Shown here: piece by piece, positions 6,804-14,778 of the stretch
Layout: each line of letters opens with the position of its first letter
How positions within the stretch are numbered: position 1 is the stretch's first letter
From: an uncultured Pseudomonadota bacterium
Lineage (GTDB): Bacteria > Myxococcota_A > Polyangia > HGW-17
NCBI GenBank assembly: GCA_938004375.1
Contig: CALKWH010000429.1
Coordinates: forward strand, 1-30,266
DNA length: 30,266 nucleotides
Direction of reading: 5' to 3'
The notes under the pieces: model-generated
Seen by the model: the letters and a program-made list of their open reading frames with translations, nothing else
Told to the model about the DNA's origin: nothing
The model's database searches: none
Made by a program: the position numbers and the translations under genes

Positions 6804-8879
6804 ATGACCAAGACGTCCGCGTTCCTCGCCAGCCTCTTCCTCGTCTTCGCCTGTTCCCCCGGGGGAGGCGGCTCCAACAATGACAACGCCAACAACACCA
6901 ACAACGTCGATCGCTGCAACTGCACCGACACGGACGGCGACACCATCTGCGACTTCGACGAGGGCAAGTCCGCCGGCGCCGACTACGACGTGGATGGCAC
7001 CCCGGACTATCAGGACCTGGACTCCGACGGCGACGGCATCCCCGACCGCACCGAGGCCGGCGATCTGGACAAGTGCACGGCTCCGGTGGACTCGGACATG
7101 GACGGCAACGGGGACTTCATCGACATGGACTCCGACGCCAACGGCATCATGGACATCATCGAGAGCACCGGGGACGTGGACGCCGACGGCGTGCCCAACT
7201 TCCAGGATCCCGACAACGACGGCGACTTCGTGCCCGACACGGTCGAGATCGGCGATCCCTCCCAGGGCATCCCCGACGGCGACAACGACGGCATCCCCGA
7301 CTACAACGACACCGACTCCGACGGCGACGGCATCGGCGACCTCTTCGAGACCTACCGCGACACCGACGGCGACGGCATCATGAACTTCCGGGATCTGGAC
7401 TCCGACAACGACGGCATCCCCGACTCCTGGGAGGGCGGCACCAACGGCAACGTCACGCAATCCCCGGTGGACTCCGACGGTGACAACCACTACGACTTCC
7501 TGGACGTGGACTCCGACAACGACGGCCTCCCCGACGGGCAGGAGGACACCAACCAGAACGGCCTGCTCGACCCCGGGGAGAGCGATCCCCGCAAGGGCGA
7601 CACCGACAACGACGGCGTCAACGACCTCGTGGAGATGGCCGCCGGCACCGATCCGCAGGACTCCGGCGACAGCCCGCGCACTCGCGGCGACTTCGTCTTC
7701 CTCGAGCCCTACGAGGAGGATCCCGATCCGTGGAACGATGTGCTGAACTTCTCCACGGCCTTCCAGAAGCTCGACCTCATGTTCTTCATGGACGTCTCCG
7801 GGTCGATGCAGGCCGAGATCACCGCCGTGCGCAGCGGCCTGGCCTCCATGCTCAGCGACGTCATCTGCGCCCCCGGAGAGGATCCCGCGATCAACCACTG
7901 CATCCCCGACGTGGAGACCGGCGTCACCGAGTTCGGGCGGGGCAATACCTCCTACACGATGCTCAAGGCGCTGGACAACAACAACCTGCCCGCGGACCCG
8001 GGCGCGGACAACCTGTGCACGTACAACCTCTTGCCCACCGACGCCCCGGGCTACGACGAGCGCCCGGTGACGGCCATGCGCGAAGTCGTGACGGGCACCT
8101 GCGCCTCGGACGCCTCCCGGACCGGCCGCGGCTGCTTCCGGCAGGGCGCCCTTCGCCTCCTGCTCATGGTCACCGACGAGGATCTCAACGAGGATCCGCA
8201 GTACCCCAACTTCCAGAACTACTACAACGACATCTACAACGCCGGCGCGCGCATCATCATCGACTACGGCGCGGGCACCGCCTCCGACATCAACAACCTG
8301 CTCACCGGCCTGACCGGCGCCATGTCCAACGGCACCTATCTGGTGCCCGCCATCGACGCCAACGCGGCCTCGACCATCCCCGCCTGCGCCGGCCTGGGCG
8401 CCAACGTCTTCTACAACTCCCGGGCCGCCGTGAGCGGCGCCGACGCCAACGCGGGCGCCGCCCTCTCCTGCGCCGTGCAGGCCGTGGGCGCCTTCGTCCC
8501 GCAGGACGTGGACGCCGTGGTCCTCAACGACCCCGCCAACGTCGACGCCCTGGGGAACCCGGTGGACGCCCCGACCGCCTTCATCGACTACATCGAGGTC
8601 TACATGGTGGATCAGGACGCCACCTGCCCGGCCGGTTACAACGTGGCCGACGCCGACGGCAACGGCCACCACGACAAGTTCGTCTCCATCCTCCCGGGCA
8701 ACCCCGTCTGCTGGAAGATCTTCGTGAAATCCAACGTGACCGTGCCCCCGGCCACCGTGCCCATGATGTTCATGGCCACGGTCGAGGTCCACGGCATGGC
8801 CGGCGCGCTCCTCGACTCCCGCAACGTCTACTTCCTGGTGCCCCCGGTCATCGAGGGCCCCGGCGGCCCCGACAAGTAG
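6804..8879 (+). CDS. lipoprotein with thrombospondin type 3 calcium repeats and a VWA-like domain
   Basis: A 691-residue lipoprotein; lipobox VFAC (C17), then a Gly/Ser/Asn linker (residues 18-35). Residues about 38-290 are many Asp-rich repeats of the DSDGDGIPD type, the thrombospondin type 3 signature, which bind calcium in known proteins and form a stiff, calcium-dependent stalk. From about residue 322 follows a von Willebrand A-like domain with the MIDAS motif DVSGS (D330, S332, S334). It has extra Cys residues not usual in VWA folds. The C-terminal part (about 570-691) is beta-rich without a clear family. The MIDAS suggests metal-dependent adhesion, likely at the cell surface. The gene ends 9 bp from the converging end of the next gene. 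Confidence 0.85.
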   Translation: MTKTSAFLASLFLVFACSPGGGGSNNDNANNTNNVDRCNCTDTDGDTICDFDEGKSAGADYDVDGTPDYQDLDSDGDGIPDRTEAGDLDKCTAPVDSDMDGNGDFIDMDSDANGIMDIIESTGDVDADGVPNFQDPDNDGDFVPDTVEIGDPSQGIPDGDNDGIPDYNDTDSDGDGIGDLFETYRDTDGDGIMNFRDLDSDNDGIPDSWEGGTNGNVTQSPVDSDGDNHYDFLDVDSDNDGLPDGQEDTNQNGLLDPGESDPRKGDTDNDGVNDLVEMAAGTDPQDSGDSPRTRGDFVFLEPYEEDPDPWNDVLNFSTAFQKLDLMFFMDVSGSMQAEITAVRSGLASMLSDVICAPGEDPAINHCIPDVETGVTEFGRGNTSYTMLKALDNNNLPADPGADNLCTYNLLPTDAPGYDERPVTAMREVVTGTCASDASRTGRGCFRQGALRLLLMVTDEDLNEDPQYPNFQNYYNDIYNAGARIIIDYGAGTASDINNLLTGLTGAMSNGTYLVPAIDANAASTIPACAGLGANVFYNSRAAVSGADANAGAALSCAVQAVGAFVPQDVDAVVLNDPANVDALGNPVDAPTAFIDYIEVYMVDQDATCPAGYNVADADGNGHHDKFVSILPGNPVCWKIFVKSNVTVPPATVPMMFMATVEVHGMAGALLDSRNVYFLVPPVIEGPGGPDK
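6915..7674 (+). repeat. coding repeat array (thrombospondin type 3 units)
   Basis: Degenerate in-frame repeats such as GACTCCGACGGCGACGGCAT and GACAACGACGGCATCCCCGA recur through this stretch. The low complexity creates long open frames in the other frames and on the other strand; they are not genes. It is a plausible site for misassembly or repeat-number change. Confidence 0.75.
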
Positions 8880-8888
8880 GCTCCTCGT

Positions 8889-9644
8889 TCACAAGGGTTC
8901 GGTGGCGCTGACGCACACGCCGTAGACGCCGATGGGTTCGCAGGACTCGTCCGGGCCGCACTCTTCCGGGCCGCTGCAGACCTTCAGACAGGTGCCGAAG
9001 TCCCCCGGCACGGGTTGGGAGCAGACGTGCCCGCCCATGCAGTCCCAGAGGATCTTGCAGCGATCGCCGGCGGGCTTCTCCCCGGCGGGCAGGCAGGTGA
9101 CGTCATTGGGCGGGATGAAGTAGCAGCCCTCGCCGGCCGGACAGCCGGTGTTCTTGATGGGGTTGCAGTCGTCGGGCTTGAAGCAGATGTCGATGATGGC
9201 CGACTCGTCCATGGCGTAGCAGCGGCCTTCCTCGGGGCAGCGGGCGTGGGAGAACTGGTTGCAGTACGGGATGCAGACCGAGGGGGAGCCCACCATGCCC
9301 TCGATGCAGACGGCGCCGTGGGGACAGCGCTTCTGGTCGCAGCGGTCGTAGAAGTTGCCCTCGGTGAAGAAGTAATCGCCGACGCAGAAGGCCCCTTCCG
9401 TATCCGACCAGATGCACTTCTCCACCTCTCCGCAGGCCGGCGGGGAGTCGTAATAGATGACCTCGGCGGTGCACGGCACCGGGGCGCACTCGGGGCGCTC
9501 CATACACGCCTCCACACTGCAGTCCGGGGGCATCATGTCGCACTTCTGGACCGTCTGTTCCGGATCGTCGAAAGAGACTAGCAGAGAGCAGGCCGGGAGC
9601 AGGGACAGGGCCGTGAGAATGATGGTGCACCGGATCAAGTTCAT
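8889..9644 (-). CDS. Cys-rich lipoprotein, unknown function
   Basis: A 251-residue predicted lipoprotein with lipobox LPAC (C19) and a strong GAGGAGG ribosome site before the ATG. The mature part contains over twenty Cys residues in EGF-like or disulfide-knot-like spacing (for example CGEVEKC, CPEEGRC, CPAGEGC, CGPDESC). Proteins of this look are common in Myxococcota but have no assigned function that I know of. The C-terminal unit CSGPEECGPDESCEPIGVYGVC resembles short Cys-rich repeats seen in large secreted proteins of that group. A good promoter lies in the 69-bp gap upstream, so it can be transcribed apart from the two genes behind it. Confidence 0.75.
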   Translation of the reverse strand: MNLIRCTIILTALSLLPACSLLVSFDDPEQTVQKCDMMPPDCSVEACMERPECAPVPCTAEVIYYDSPPACGEVEKCIWSDTEGAFCVGDYFFTEGNFYDRCDQKRCPHGAVCIEGMVGSPSVCIPYCNQFSHARCPEEGRCYAMDESAIIDICFKPDDCNPIKNTGCPAGEGCYFIPPNDVTCLPAGEKPAGDRCKILWDCMGGHVCSQPVPGDFGTCLKVCSGPEECGPDESCEPIGVYGVCVSATEPL

Positions 9645-9668
9645 GAAGGGCCTCCTCGAAGTGCTCCT

Positions 9669-9696
9669 ACTATGCCCCGGAACCCACGATTGTCAA
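9669..9696 (-). promoter_or_regulatory. sigma70-type promoter for the Cys-rich lipoprotein gene
   Basis: On the minus strand, a perfect TTGACA (9696-9691), a 16-base spacer and CATAGT (9674-9669). Transcription would begin near 9662, with the GAGGAGG ribosome site a few bases downstream. This is the best match to the housekeeping consensus in the window. Confidence 0.5.
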
Positions 9697-9713
9697 TTCA
9701 AGAGAGGGGGAAC

Positions 9714-10307
9714 TCAGGGTTTCGGGGACAACTGGAGGGTGAGCCGATCCGAGGCGAGGACCACTTTTCCGGTGAACTTCTTCTGGCCGAACCAGCTCGA
9801 CAGGGTCGGCTGCAGATCCAGGCTCAGGCGGCGCTCGAGCACGCTCTTACCCTGCTCGGAGAGGATCCACCGCTTGAAGGCGACCACAATGTGCAGGGCG
9901 TAATTATTCAAGCCAAGCTTGACGTTCCGGTTGTGGACGGTGATGCCCTTGACCGGGACCTCGATCTTCCTGCCGTCGAAGACGGGGACGAAGGTGGCCT
10001 GAAGCGCCATGGTGTGTCCGACGTGGATGCGGCGCGGCCGGGTGAAGGGCACGGGTATCTCCAGGCTCCCCGAGAACACGAGGTCGAAGGTCGCGGTCAC
10101 GGTGAACACCGAGATGGCCGAGATAGTCAGATCCTTCAGCTGAAACCCCGAGCCGAGCGTGTGGCTCCGACCGTACTCGGCGTCCAGGAGCGCGTCGAGG
10201 GCCGCGGTGTCCAGCGAGAGCGAGATGGTCTGGGCGCGGGCGGGCGCGGGCAGCAGCGAAGCGAACAGCAACAGGATCCCCAGCATCCAGGCGGGCGGAC
10301 GGTGCAT
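9714..10307 (-). CDS. secreted protein, unknown function
   Basis: A 197-residue protein with a cleavable signal peptide (hydrophobic GILLLFASLL, cleavage likely after PARA near residue 25). The rest is predicted beta-rich, with alternating hydrophobic residues, and might be a lipid-binding or periplasmic fold; I cannot name a family. It starts three bases after the stop of the upstream gene, with GGGGAG as ribosome site inside that gene's end, so the two are translationally coupled. It probably works with the membrane-anchored HEAT/TPR-like protein. Confidence 0.7.
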   Translation of the reverse strand: MHRPPAWMLGILLLFASLLPAPARAQTISLSLDTAALDALLDAEYGRSHTLGSGFQLKDLTISAISVFTVTATFDLVFSGSLEIPVPFTRPRRIHVGHTMALQATFVPVFDGRKIEVPVKGITVHNRNVKLGLNNYALHIVVAFKRWILSEQGKSVLERRLSLDLQPTLSSWFGQKKFTGKVVLASDRLTLQLSPKP

Positions 10308-10310
10308 GGC

Positions 10311-11936
10311 TCAGGACTCCCCGGGCGCAGGCCGCCGCGACGACGGCCACGCCAGAAAAACGAAGGCCACCAGGGCGGCCAAAAGTGCGGCCAGCCAGGC
10401 GGTGCGTTGGTCGTCCTCCACAGGAGTCCGCGGCAGCGGGTCGAGCTCGCGCAGGGCGGCGCGGGCGTGGACGTGGACCGGGTTGCGCACCAGCGCCATG
10501 CGGTGCATCAGGAGCGCCGAGGCCCGATCACCGGCGGCCTCCTCCTTGAGCCCCAGCAGGTAATAGAGGTCGGCCTCCACCAGCGGATCCTCACGGGTGA
10601 GCAGGCTCAGGCGCAGGAACAGGAGCGCCCCCGGGAGATCCCGATCCTCGAGGGACGATCGGGCCTTCTGCAGGAAGGCCGGCGCCATGCGCTCCTTGCC
10701 GGGCAACTGGGGGGCGAACGCCAGAAGCTGGCGGTACCGATCCACGGCGCCGTCCAGGTCGCCCGAACGCTCGAGCTCGAGGGCGGCCGCGAAGGCCACC
10801 TCGTGCCGGCGCATGCGGGCCAGGTCCCAGTGATGGAACAACTGACGCGCCAGTTCCTCGCCCACCGTGGTGCGGTCGTAGTCACCCCGGGTGACCTCCT
10901 CGAGGCGCTGTTTGACGGCGTGAAAGGCCTGGGACCGCGCGGAGATGTACAGCACGGCCTGGGCCTCCTGTCCACCGGCGGTCTTGACGGTGCCCACCTT
11001 GGCCTTGGTCGTGCCCGTGGAGAGGTAGGTGACGACGGCCTCGCGGGCGGCGGCGCGCAGCTCCTCGTCCTCGTGGTTGGCGTAGGCCAGGATCGGCTCG
11101 ATGGCCTCGGCCACCTGGGACGTCGCGTACAACTCCATCAGTTTCTTCTGCAGATCGAGGGTCGCGCTCTGCAGGTTCAGCCGGGGGTTCCCCGAGGGCG
11201 TGCTCTGGAGGATGAACCGCGCCCAGCGGCTGCGGAAGTAATCCTCGGGCTGCTTCTCCTTGTCCGGGTTCTTCAGGGAGACCTCGAGAAAGGCGGGCAC
11301 CAGAAGGGGTCCAAACTCCGCGAGGGCCGTCGTGATCTCCTCGCGGAAGATCAGGGTGGGCAGGTGGAAGGCCGCCTCGAGGAGCACGGGCGGGGAGGAG
11401 AGGTCCTTCAGGCGCCCCAGCCCGCGCAGCAGGCAGCCGCGCTCGGCCAGGTCGGCGAACAGCCGGTTGCGGTCCTCGTCCTGGGAGGAGAAGGGGACCG
11501 CCAGGAGCAGGTCGGTGACCGACGGAGGCGGCGGCGCCTGGCGCTCTCGGCGGGTGTCGGTGGTGGACAGGGTCACCTTGGGCTCGAAGAAGGCCCCCGA
11601 CGGCGGCGGGAGCACGGCCCCGCGGTTGGCCAGCCACTCGCGGGCACGGTCGATGGCCGCCGTGGCCAGCGGCGCCAGGATCACGGCCCGGGCTTTCTCG
11701 ACGTCGAGCTCCTCCGCGACCTGGTTGCACCAGCGGGCCCGCTCGAAGGGGTCGGCCCGCCACCAGGTTTCGCGGGTGAGGGTGGAGGTGCCCACGGGAG
11801 GTGCGGCGGCGGGATCCGCCGGCGCGGCCTCGGGGTGCGCGGCGGGTCCGGGCGTCGCCGGGCCGGGCGACGCGGGCGGGACGGCGCCCTGGGTCCAGAG
11901 CATGGCGAGACAGAAGACAATGGATTCCACAAACAT
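10311..11936 (-). CDS. HEAT/TPR-like protein with N-terminal signal and C-terminal membrane anchor
   Basis: A 541-residue protein. The N terminus is hydrophobic (SIVFCLAMLW), followed by an Ala/Pro-rich linker to about residue 50. Residues about 140-330 look like HEAT-type helical pairs (EAIEPILAYANHEDEELRAAAREAV). Residues about 370-500 look like TPR-type pairs (ALELERSGDLDGAVDRYRQLL; LYYLLGLKEEAAGDRASALLMHRMAL). A transmembrane helix, WLAALLAALVAFVFLAW, lies 10-25 residues from the end, followed by a short Arg-rich tail. Helical-repeat proteins of this sort scaffold complexes; the role is inferred. The start codon has only a weak ribosome site, so the exact N terminus is uncertain. Confidence 0.65.
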   Translation of the reverse strand: MFVESIVFCLAMLWTQGAVPPASPGPATPGPAAHPEAAPADPAAAPPVGTSTLTRETWWRADPFERARWCNQVAEELDVEKARAVILAPLATAAIDRAREWLANRGAVLPPPSGAFFEPKVTLSTTDTRRERQAPPPPSVTDLLLAVPFSSQDEDRNRLFADLAERGCLLRGLGRLKDLSSPPVLLEAAFHLPTLIFREEITTALAEFGPLLVPAFLEVSLKNPDKEKQPEDYFRSRWARFILQSTPSGNPRLNLQSATLDLQKKLMELYATSQVAEAIEPILAYANHEDEELRAAAREAVVTYLSTGTTKAKVGTVKTAGGQEAQAVLYISARSQAFHAVKQRLEEVTRGDYDRTTVGEELARQLFHHWDLARMRRHEVAFAAALELERSGDLDGAVDRYRQLLAFAPQLPGKERMAPAFLQKARSSLEDRDLPGALLFLRLSLLTREDPLVEADLYYLLGLKEEAAGDRASALLMHRMALVRNPVHVHARAALRELDPLPRTPVEDDQRTAWLAALLAALVAFVFLAWPSSRRPAPGES

Positions 11937-12042
11937 GGGTCGGGTTCATCCGGGGCGGCCTTCCTGTCGGCGCGCCGCGCGTGACAACCTAGCACGAGTG
12001 GGTTTCATTCTCCAGCTGACAGGTGATCCTCCCAGTTTCCGT

Positions 12043-12071
12043 TTGTATCCCTCCCCGCCTTCCTGTATAAC
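12043..12071 (+). promoter_or_regulatory. candidate promoter for the sensor-like gene pair
   Basis: TTGTAT (12043-12048), a 17-base spacer and TATAAC (12066-12071) on the plus strand. The predicted start near 12078 leaves only about 22 bases before the ATG at 12100, and that leader has no clear Shine-Dalgarno sequence. The gene may therefore use weak or near-leaderless initiation. Confidence 0.4.
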
Positions 12072-12099
12072 CCCATGGAAACCCGTTTCGAGTACCACC

Positions 12100-12930
12100 A
12101 TGACGATCCTGTTGCGCGCGCTACGAAGCCTGATCATCGGCGGCGTCCCCGCCGACGCCGACCTGGAGTTGCTGCGCAAGGTCGTGGTGCTCCGCGTCAC
12201 CACCCTCATGGGTGGCTTGTTCATCGCGATCTTCGCGCTGGTCAACGCCTTCACCGGACACCACCTGCTCGCGGTGGCCGACGTGGTCGCCTTCGGGTTT
12301 GTCGCGGCCGCCTTCCTGATCTCCCGGCTGAAAGGAGACCTGCGCCTCGCCTCGTGGCTCACCGTGCTCCCGACGATGGCGTTCTTCCTCTTCGTGCTCG
12401 CCACGGCCAAGCCGGGCCTCTCGACCTACGTGTGGTCGTTGTCCATCCCGCTGGTGACCGTCTTCCTGCTGGGCCTGCGCACGGGACACATGCTCGCGGC
12501 CTTCCACCTGGCTGCCATGGTCGGCCTGTTCGTCGCGGCGGGACACGTGGAGGGCCTCACGCGGTACCCCGCCTTCATCCAGGCGCGCGCCCTGACCGTC
12601 TACGTCATGGTGGGCTTCGCCGCGGCCGTCATGGACCTGCGCCGTCACGGGGCCCATGAGGCCCTGCGCCGGCAGCGGGCGCGCCTCGCCGATCAGATCG
12701 ACGCCCTCGAGCGGGCCAGGTCGGAGAAGGAGCTCCTGATCCGCGACCTGCAGAAGAGCCTGACCGAGGTGCGCACCCTCAAGTCCTTCCTCCCCATCTG
12801 CTCCTACTGCAAGAAGATCCGCGACGACGACGGCTACTGGAGCGGACTCGAGCAGTACCTGGCCGCCCACACCGACGCCCGCGTCGAGATGAACCTGTGC
12901 CCGGAGTGCCAGGGAAAGGACGCGCCGTGA
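12100..12930 (+). CDS. six-helix membrane protein with coiled coil and CxxC...CPxC module (paralogue 1)
   Basis: A 276-residue protein. Roughly six hydrophobic helices fill residues 25-180, then a charged coiled coil (about 183-225). The tail module follows: PIC234SYC237KKIRDDDGYW near residues 232-247 and C267PEC270. Two CxxC pairs 30 residues apart suggest a structural zinc site. I know this motif as a C-terminal addition on many deltaproteobacterial PAS and response-regulator proteins; its biochemical role is, to my knowledge, not established. There is no kinase, cyclase or methyl-accepting domain. The gene overlaps its paralogue by four bases (GTGA), so they are coupled and may form a heteromer. 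Confidence 0.75.
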   Translation: MTILLRALRSLIIGGVPADADLELLRKVVVLRVTTLMGGLFIAIFALVNAFTGHHLLAVADVVAFGFVAAAFLISRLKGDLRLASWLTVLPTMAFFLFVLATAKPGLSTYVWSLSIPLVTVFLLGLRTGHMLAAFHLAAMVGLFVAAGHVEGLTRYPAFIQARALTVYVMVGFAAAVMDLRRHGAHEALRRQRARLADQIDALERARSEKELLIRDLQKSLTEVRTLKSFLPICSYCKKIRDDDGYWSGLEQYLAAHTDARVEMNLCPECQGKDAP

Positions 12931-13784
12931 GCGACTCCCCCCGCCTCCCGCGCTTCCTGACCGCCGGCTGCCCCGCCGGGGCGCCCGAAGAGCGCCGTCG
13001 CCAGGTGGCTCTGGTCAACGCCACGCTCCTGACCAGCCTCGCCTGCGCGCTGCTGTTCGGACTCCTCGCCTGGCGCCGGGGCGACACGTTCCCGGCCATC
13101 GTCAACTTATCTTTCTCCGGCGCCCTGTTCCTACTGTCCGTCGATCACCGGCTCCACGGCGTCCTGCACCGGACCGTCACCGCGGCCGTCGCCCTGGGAG
13201 GCGTCTTCTTCTGGGTCCTGACGTTCCACGGCAGCGTGCTGAACAGCGGCTTCGTCTGGATGGTACTTTATCCCATCGTCTCCCTGTTCGCCCTGGGGCT
13301 GCGCCGGGGCCTCGTCGCCGCCGGGATCGGCCTGGCGGGGGCGGGGGCGATCTTCGCGCTCTCCCACCGGATCGACGCGATCCCGACTTATTCCCTGGAG
13401 CTGGTCCTCAGGTTCGTGGCGGTCTACCTGCTCGTCGCCGCTCTCACGTACATCATGGAGGCCACCCGGGAGCACTTCCACGCCCGCCTGGAGCAGGCCA
13501 GGGCCCAGCAGGAGCGGCAGGCAGCCGAGCTCGAGGCCCACAACGCCCAGAAGGCGGCCCTGATCGCCCAACTCGAGTCCAACCTCCGCGAGGTCCGCGC
13601 GCTACGGGGCCTTCTGCCGGTCTGCCCCAACTGCCGCAAGATCCGCGACGACGACGGCTACTGGAGCGAGCTGGGCCAGTACCTGCGCCAGGCCGCCGGC
13701 ACCGAGCTCACCCACGGCGTCTGCCCGGACTGCGCCCGTGAGCTCTACGCCGAGTTCCTGCCGGAGAAGTCCCCTGAGACCTGA
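12927..13784 (+). CDS. six-helix membrane protein with coiled coil and CxxC...CPxC module (paralogue 2)
   Basis: A 285-residue paralogue of the preceding gene. I chose the GTG at 12927 (GTGA overlap with the upstream stop); a GTG at 12897 is in frame but lies deeper inside the upstream gene. About six hydrophobic helices cover residues 25-176, then a Gln/Glu/Ala-rich coiled coil (about 180-222), then PVC233PNC236RKIRDDDGYW and C266PDC269. The spacing between the two CxxC pairs (30 residues) equals that in paralogue 1. The tail extends beyond the last Cys by 16 residues. The function of the module and the signal sensed are unknown. Confidence 0.75.
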   Translation: MSDSPRLPRFLTAGCPAGAPEERRRQVALVNATLLTSLACALLFGLLAWRRGDTFPAIVNLSFSGALFLLSVDHRLHGVLHRTVTAAVALGGVFFWVLTFHGSVLNSGFVWMVLYPIVSLFALGLRRGLVAAGIGLAGAGAIFALSHRIDAIPTYSLELVLRFVAVYLLVAALTYIMEATREHFHARLEQARAQQERQAAELEAHNAQKAALIAQLESNLREVRALRGLLPVCPNCRKIRDDDGYWSELGQYLRQAAGTELTHGVCPDCARELYAEFLPEKSPET

Positions 13785-13808
13785 CGGCGGCCGGGGGAGC
13801 CGACATCC

Positions 13809-13831
13809 AATCGAAATCGAAATCGAAATCG
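13809..13831 (+). repeat. (TCGAAA)n hexamer repeat, copy 2
   Basis: Almost four units of AATCGA/TCGAAA on the plus strand in the 106-bp gap between two converging gene ends (13784 and 13891). It is the longest of the three copies. The gap holds no clear rho-independent hairpin. Confidence 0.85.
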
Positions 13832-13890
13832 TTCCAGGCCTTGGTCCCGACGCGGAGAAGGGAATTGCCTGTCGTCTCCTGCCCGACCGA

Positions 13891-14778
13891 TCACCCGGCG
13901 CGCCGCGAGAGGGCGACCCCCGCGAGGATGAGCCCCATGCCCGCCCAGGTGGACAGGCGCGCGGGCTCCCCCAGGACCAGGTGGATCCAGACCAGGGAGA
14001 GTACCGGGGAGAGGAACACCAGGGCCGTGAGGCGCGAGGCCTGGCGCGTGAGCCGCAGCGCGGTGAGCCAGGTGAAGAAGGTGAGGCCCATCTCCATGAC
14101 CCCCAGATAGGCCGCGCCGGCGAAGGCGGGGGCCGCCGCGTCCCGGGAGAAGACCAGCCACAGGATCCCGGCGGCGAGCGTCCCCACGAAGAACTGCCGG
14201 GTGAGGTTCTCCAGCGCGTCCCCCGGGGCCCTCGCGTTGAAGATCCAGGTCCCGGCCCAGATCACCGTCGAGACCAGCGCCAGGGCGAAGCCCGCCGGAT
14301 CGAGCCCGGCGAAGGCCGTCAGGCGCCCGCCGCTGGCGATCACCCATACGCCCAGGTAGCCGGCCCCCAGCGCGACCCCCAGCCGCGCGGTGAACGGTTG
14401 GCGCAGAAGCGGCACCGAGAGGGCGGCGAGCACCAGCACCCAGGTGTAGTTGAGGGCCAGCGCCGCCGAGGCGGCCAGCCGGTCGTAGGCGGCCAGCAGC
14501 ACGAGGTAGTAGGCGACGGGGTTGGCGAGCCCGATCAGGTCTCTGGGCGCTAAGGCGAGGCAGGCCCGCAGACGGCCGGACGCGGCGGACAGGCCGACCA
14601 GCGTCAGCGCCGAGGTGAGGGAAGCGAAGAAGACCAGCGACCAGACGTCGCCGTGGCGCAGGGCGAGCTTGAAAGCGGTGGCCACCGTGCTCCAGGCGAG
14701 CACGGTGTACAGGGCGAGGGCGACGGCGCGGGTTTCCCGGCTGTGTTCACCGCCATCCCTGGCCTCCCCCGCGCTCAT
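13891..14778 (-). CDS. EamA/DMT-family transporter
   Basis: A 295-residue integral membrane protein of the drug/metabolite transporter superfamily. It has about ten hydrophobic helices in two related EamA halves (for example LALYTVLAWSTVATAFKLAL near the start and AAYLGVMEMGLTFFTWLTAL in the second half). Length is typical (about 290-300). I chose the ATG at 14778; an upstream open frame runs to 14979 but its composition is shadow-like and lies inside htpG. The ATG overlaps the htpG stop as ATGA, so the transporter is translationally coupled to the chaperone. Substrate unknown; relatives export amino acids, nucleotide sugars or drugs. Confidence 0.85.
   Translation of the reverse strand: MSAGEARDGGEHSRETRAVALALYTVLAWSTVATAFKLALRHGDVWSLVFFASLTSALTLVGLSAASGRLRACLALAPRDLIGLANPVAYYLVLLAAYDRLAASAALALNYTWVLVLAALSVPLLRQPFTARLGVALGAGYLGVWVIASGGRLTAFAGLDPAGFALALVSTVIWAGTWIFNARAPGDALENLTRQFFVGTLAAGILWLVFSRDAAAPAFAGAAYLGVMEMGLTFFTWLTALRLTRQASRLTALVFLSPVLSLVWIHLVLGEPARLSTWAGMGLILAGVALSRRAG

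Noticed and set aside
6738..8792. 684-codon open frame on the minus strand, rich in Val, Gly and His
   Set aside because: It mirrors the TSP3 repeat array; the repeat pattern of the true gene keeps the opposite strand free of stops. No ribosome site or signal peptide.
9672..11984. 770-codon open frame on the plus strand
   Set aside because: It lies opposite two minus-strand genes with signal peptides and helical repeats; its product is Arg/Gly/Gln-rich without domains, the usual antisense shadow in GC-rich DNA.
11260..12099. upstream in-frame extension of the first six-helix gene
   Set aside because: It lies opposite the HEAT/TPR-like gene, is Arg/Ser-rich and lacks any ribosome site; the membrane protein begins at 12100.
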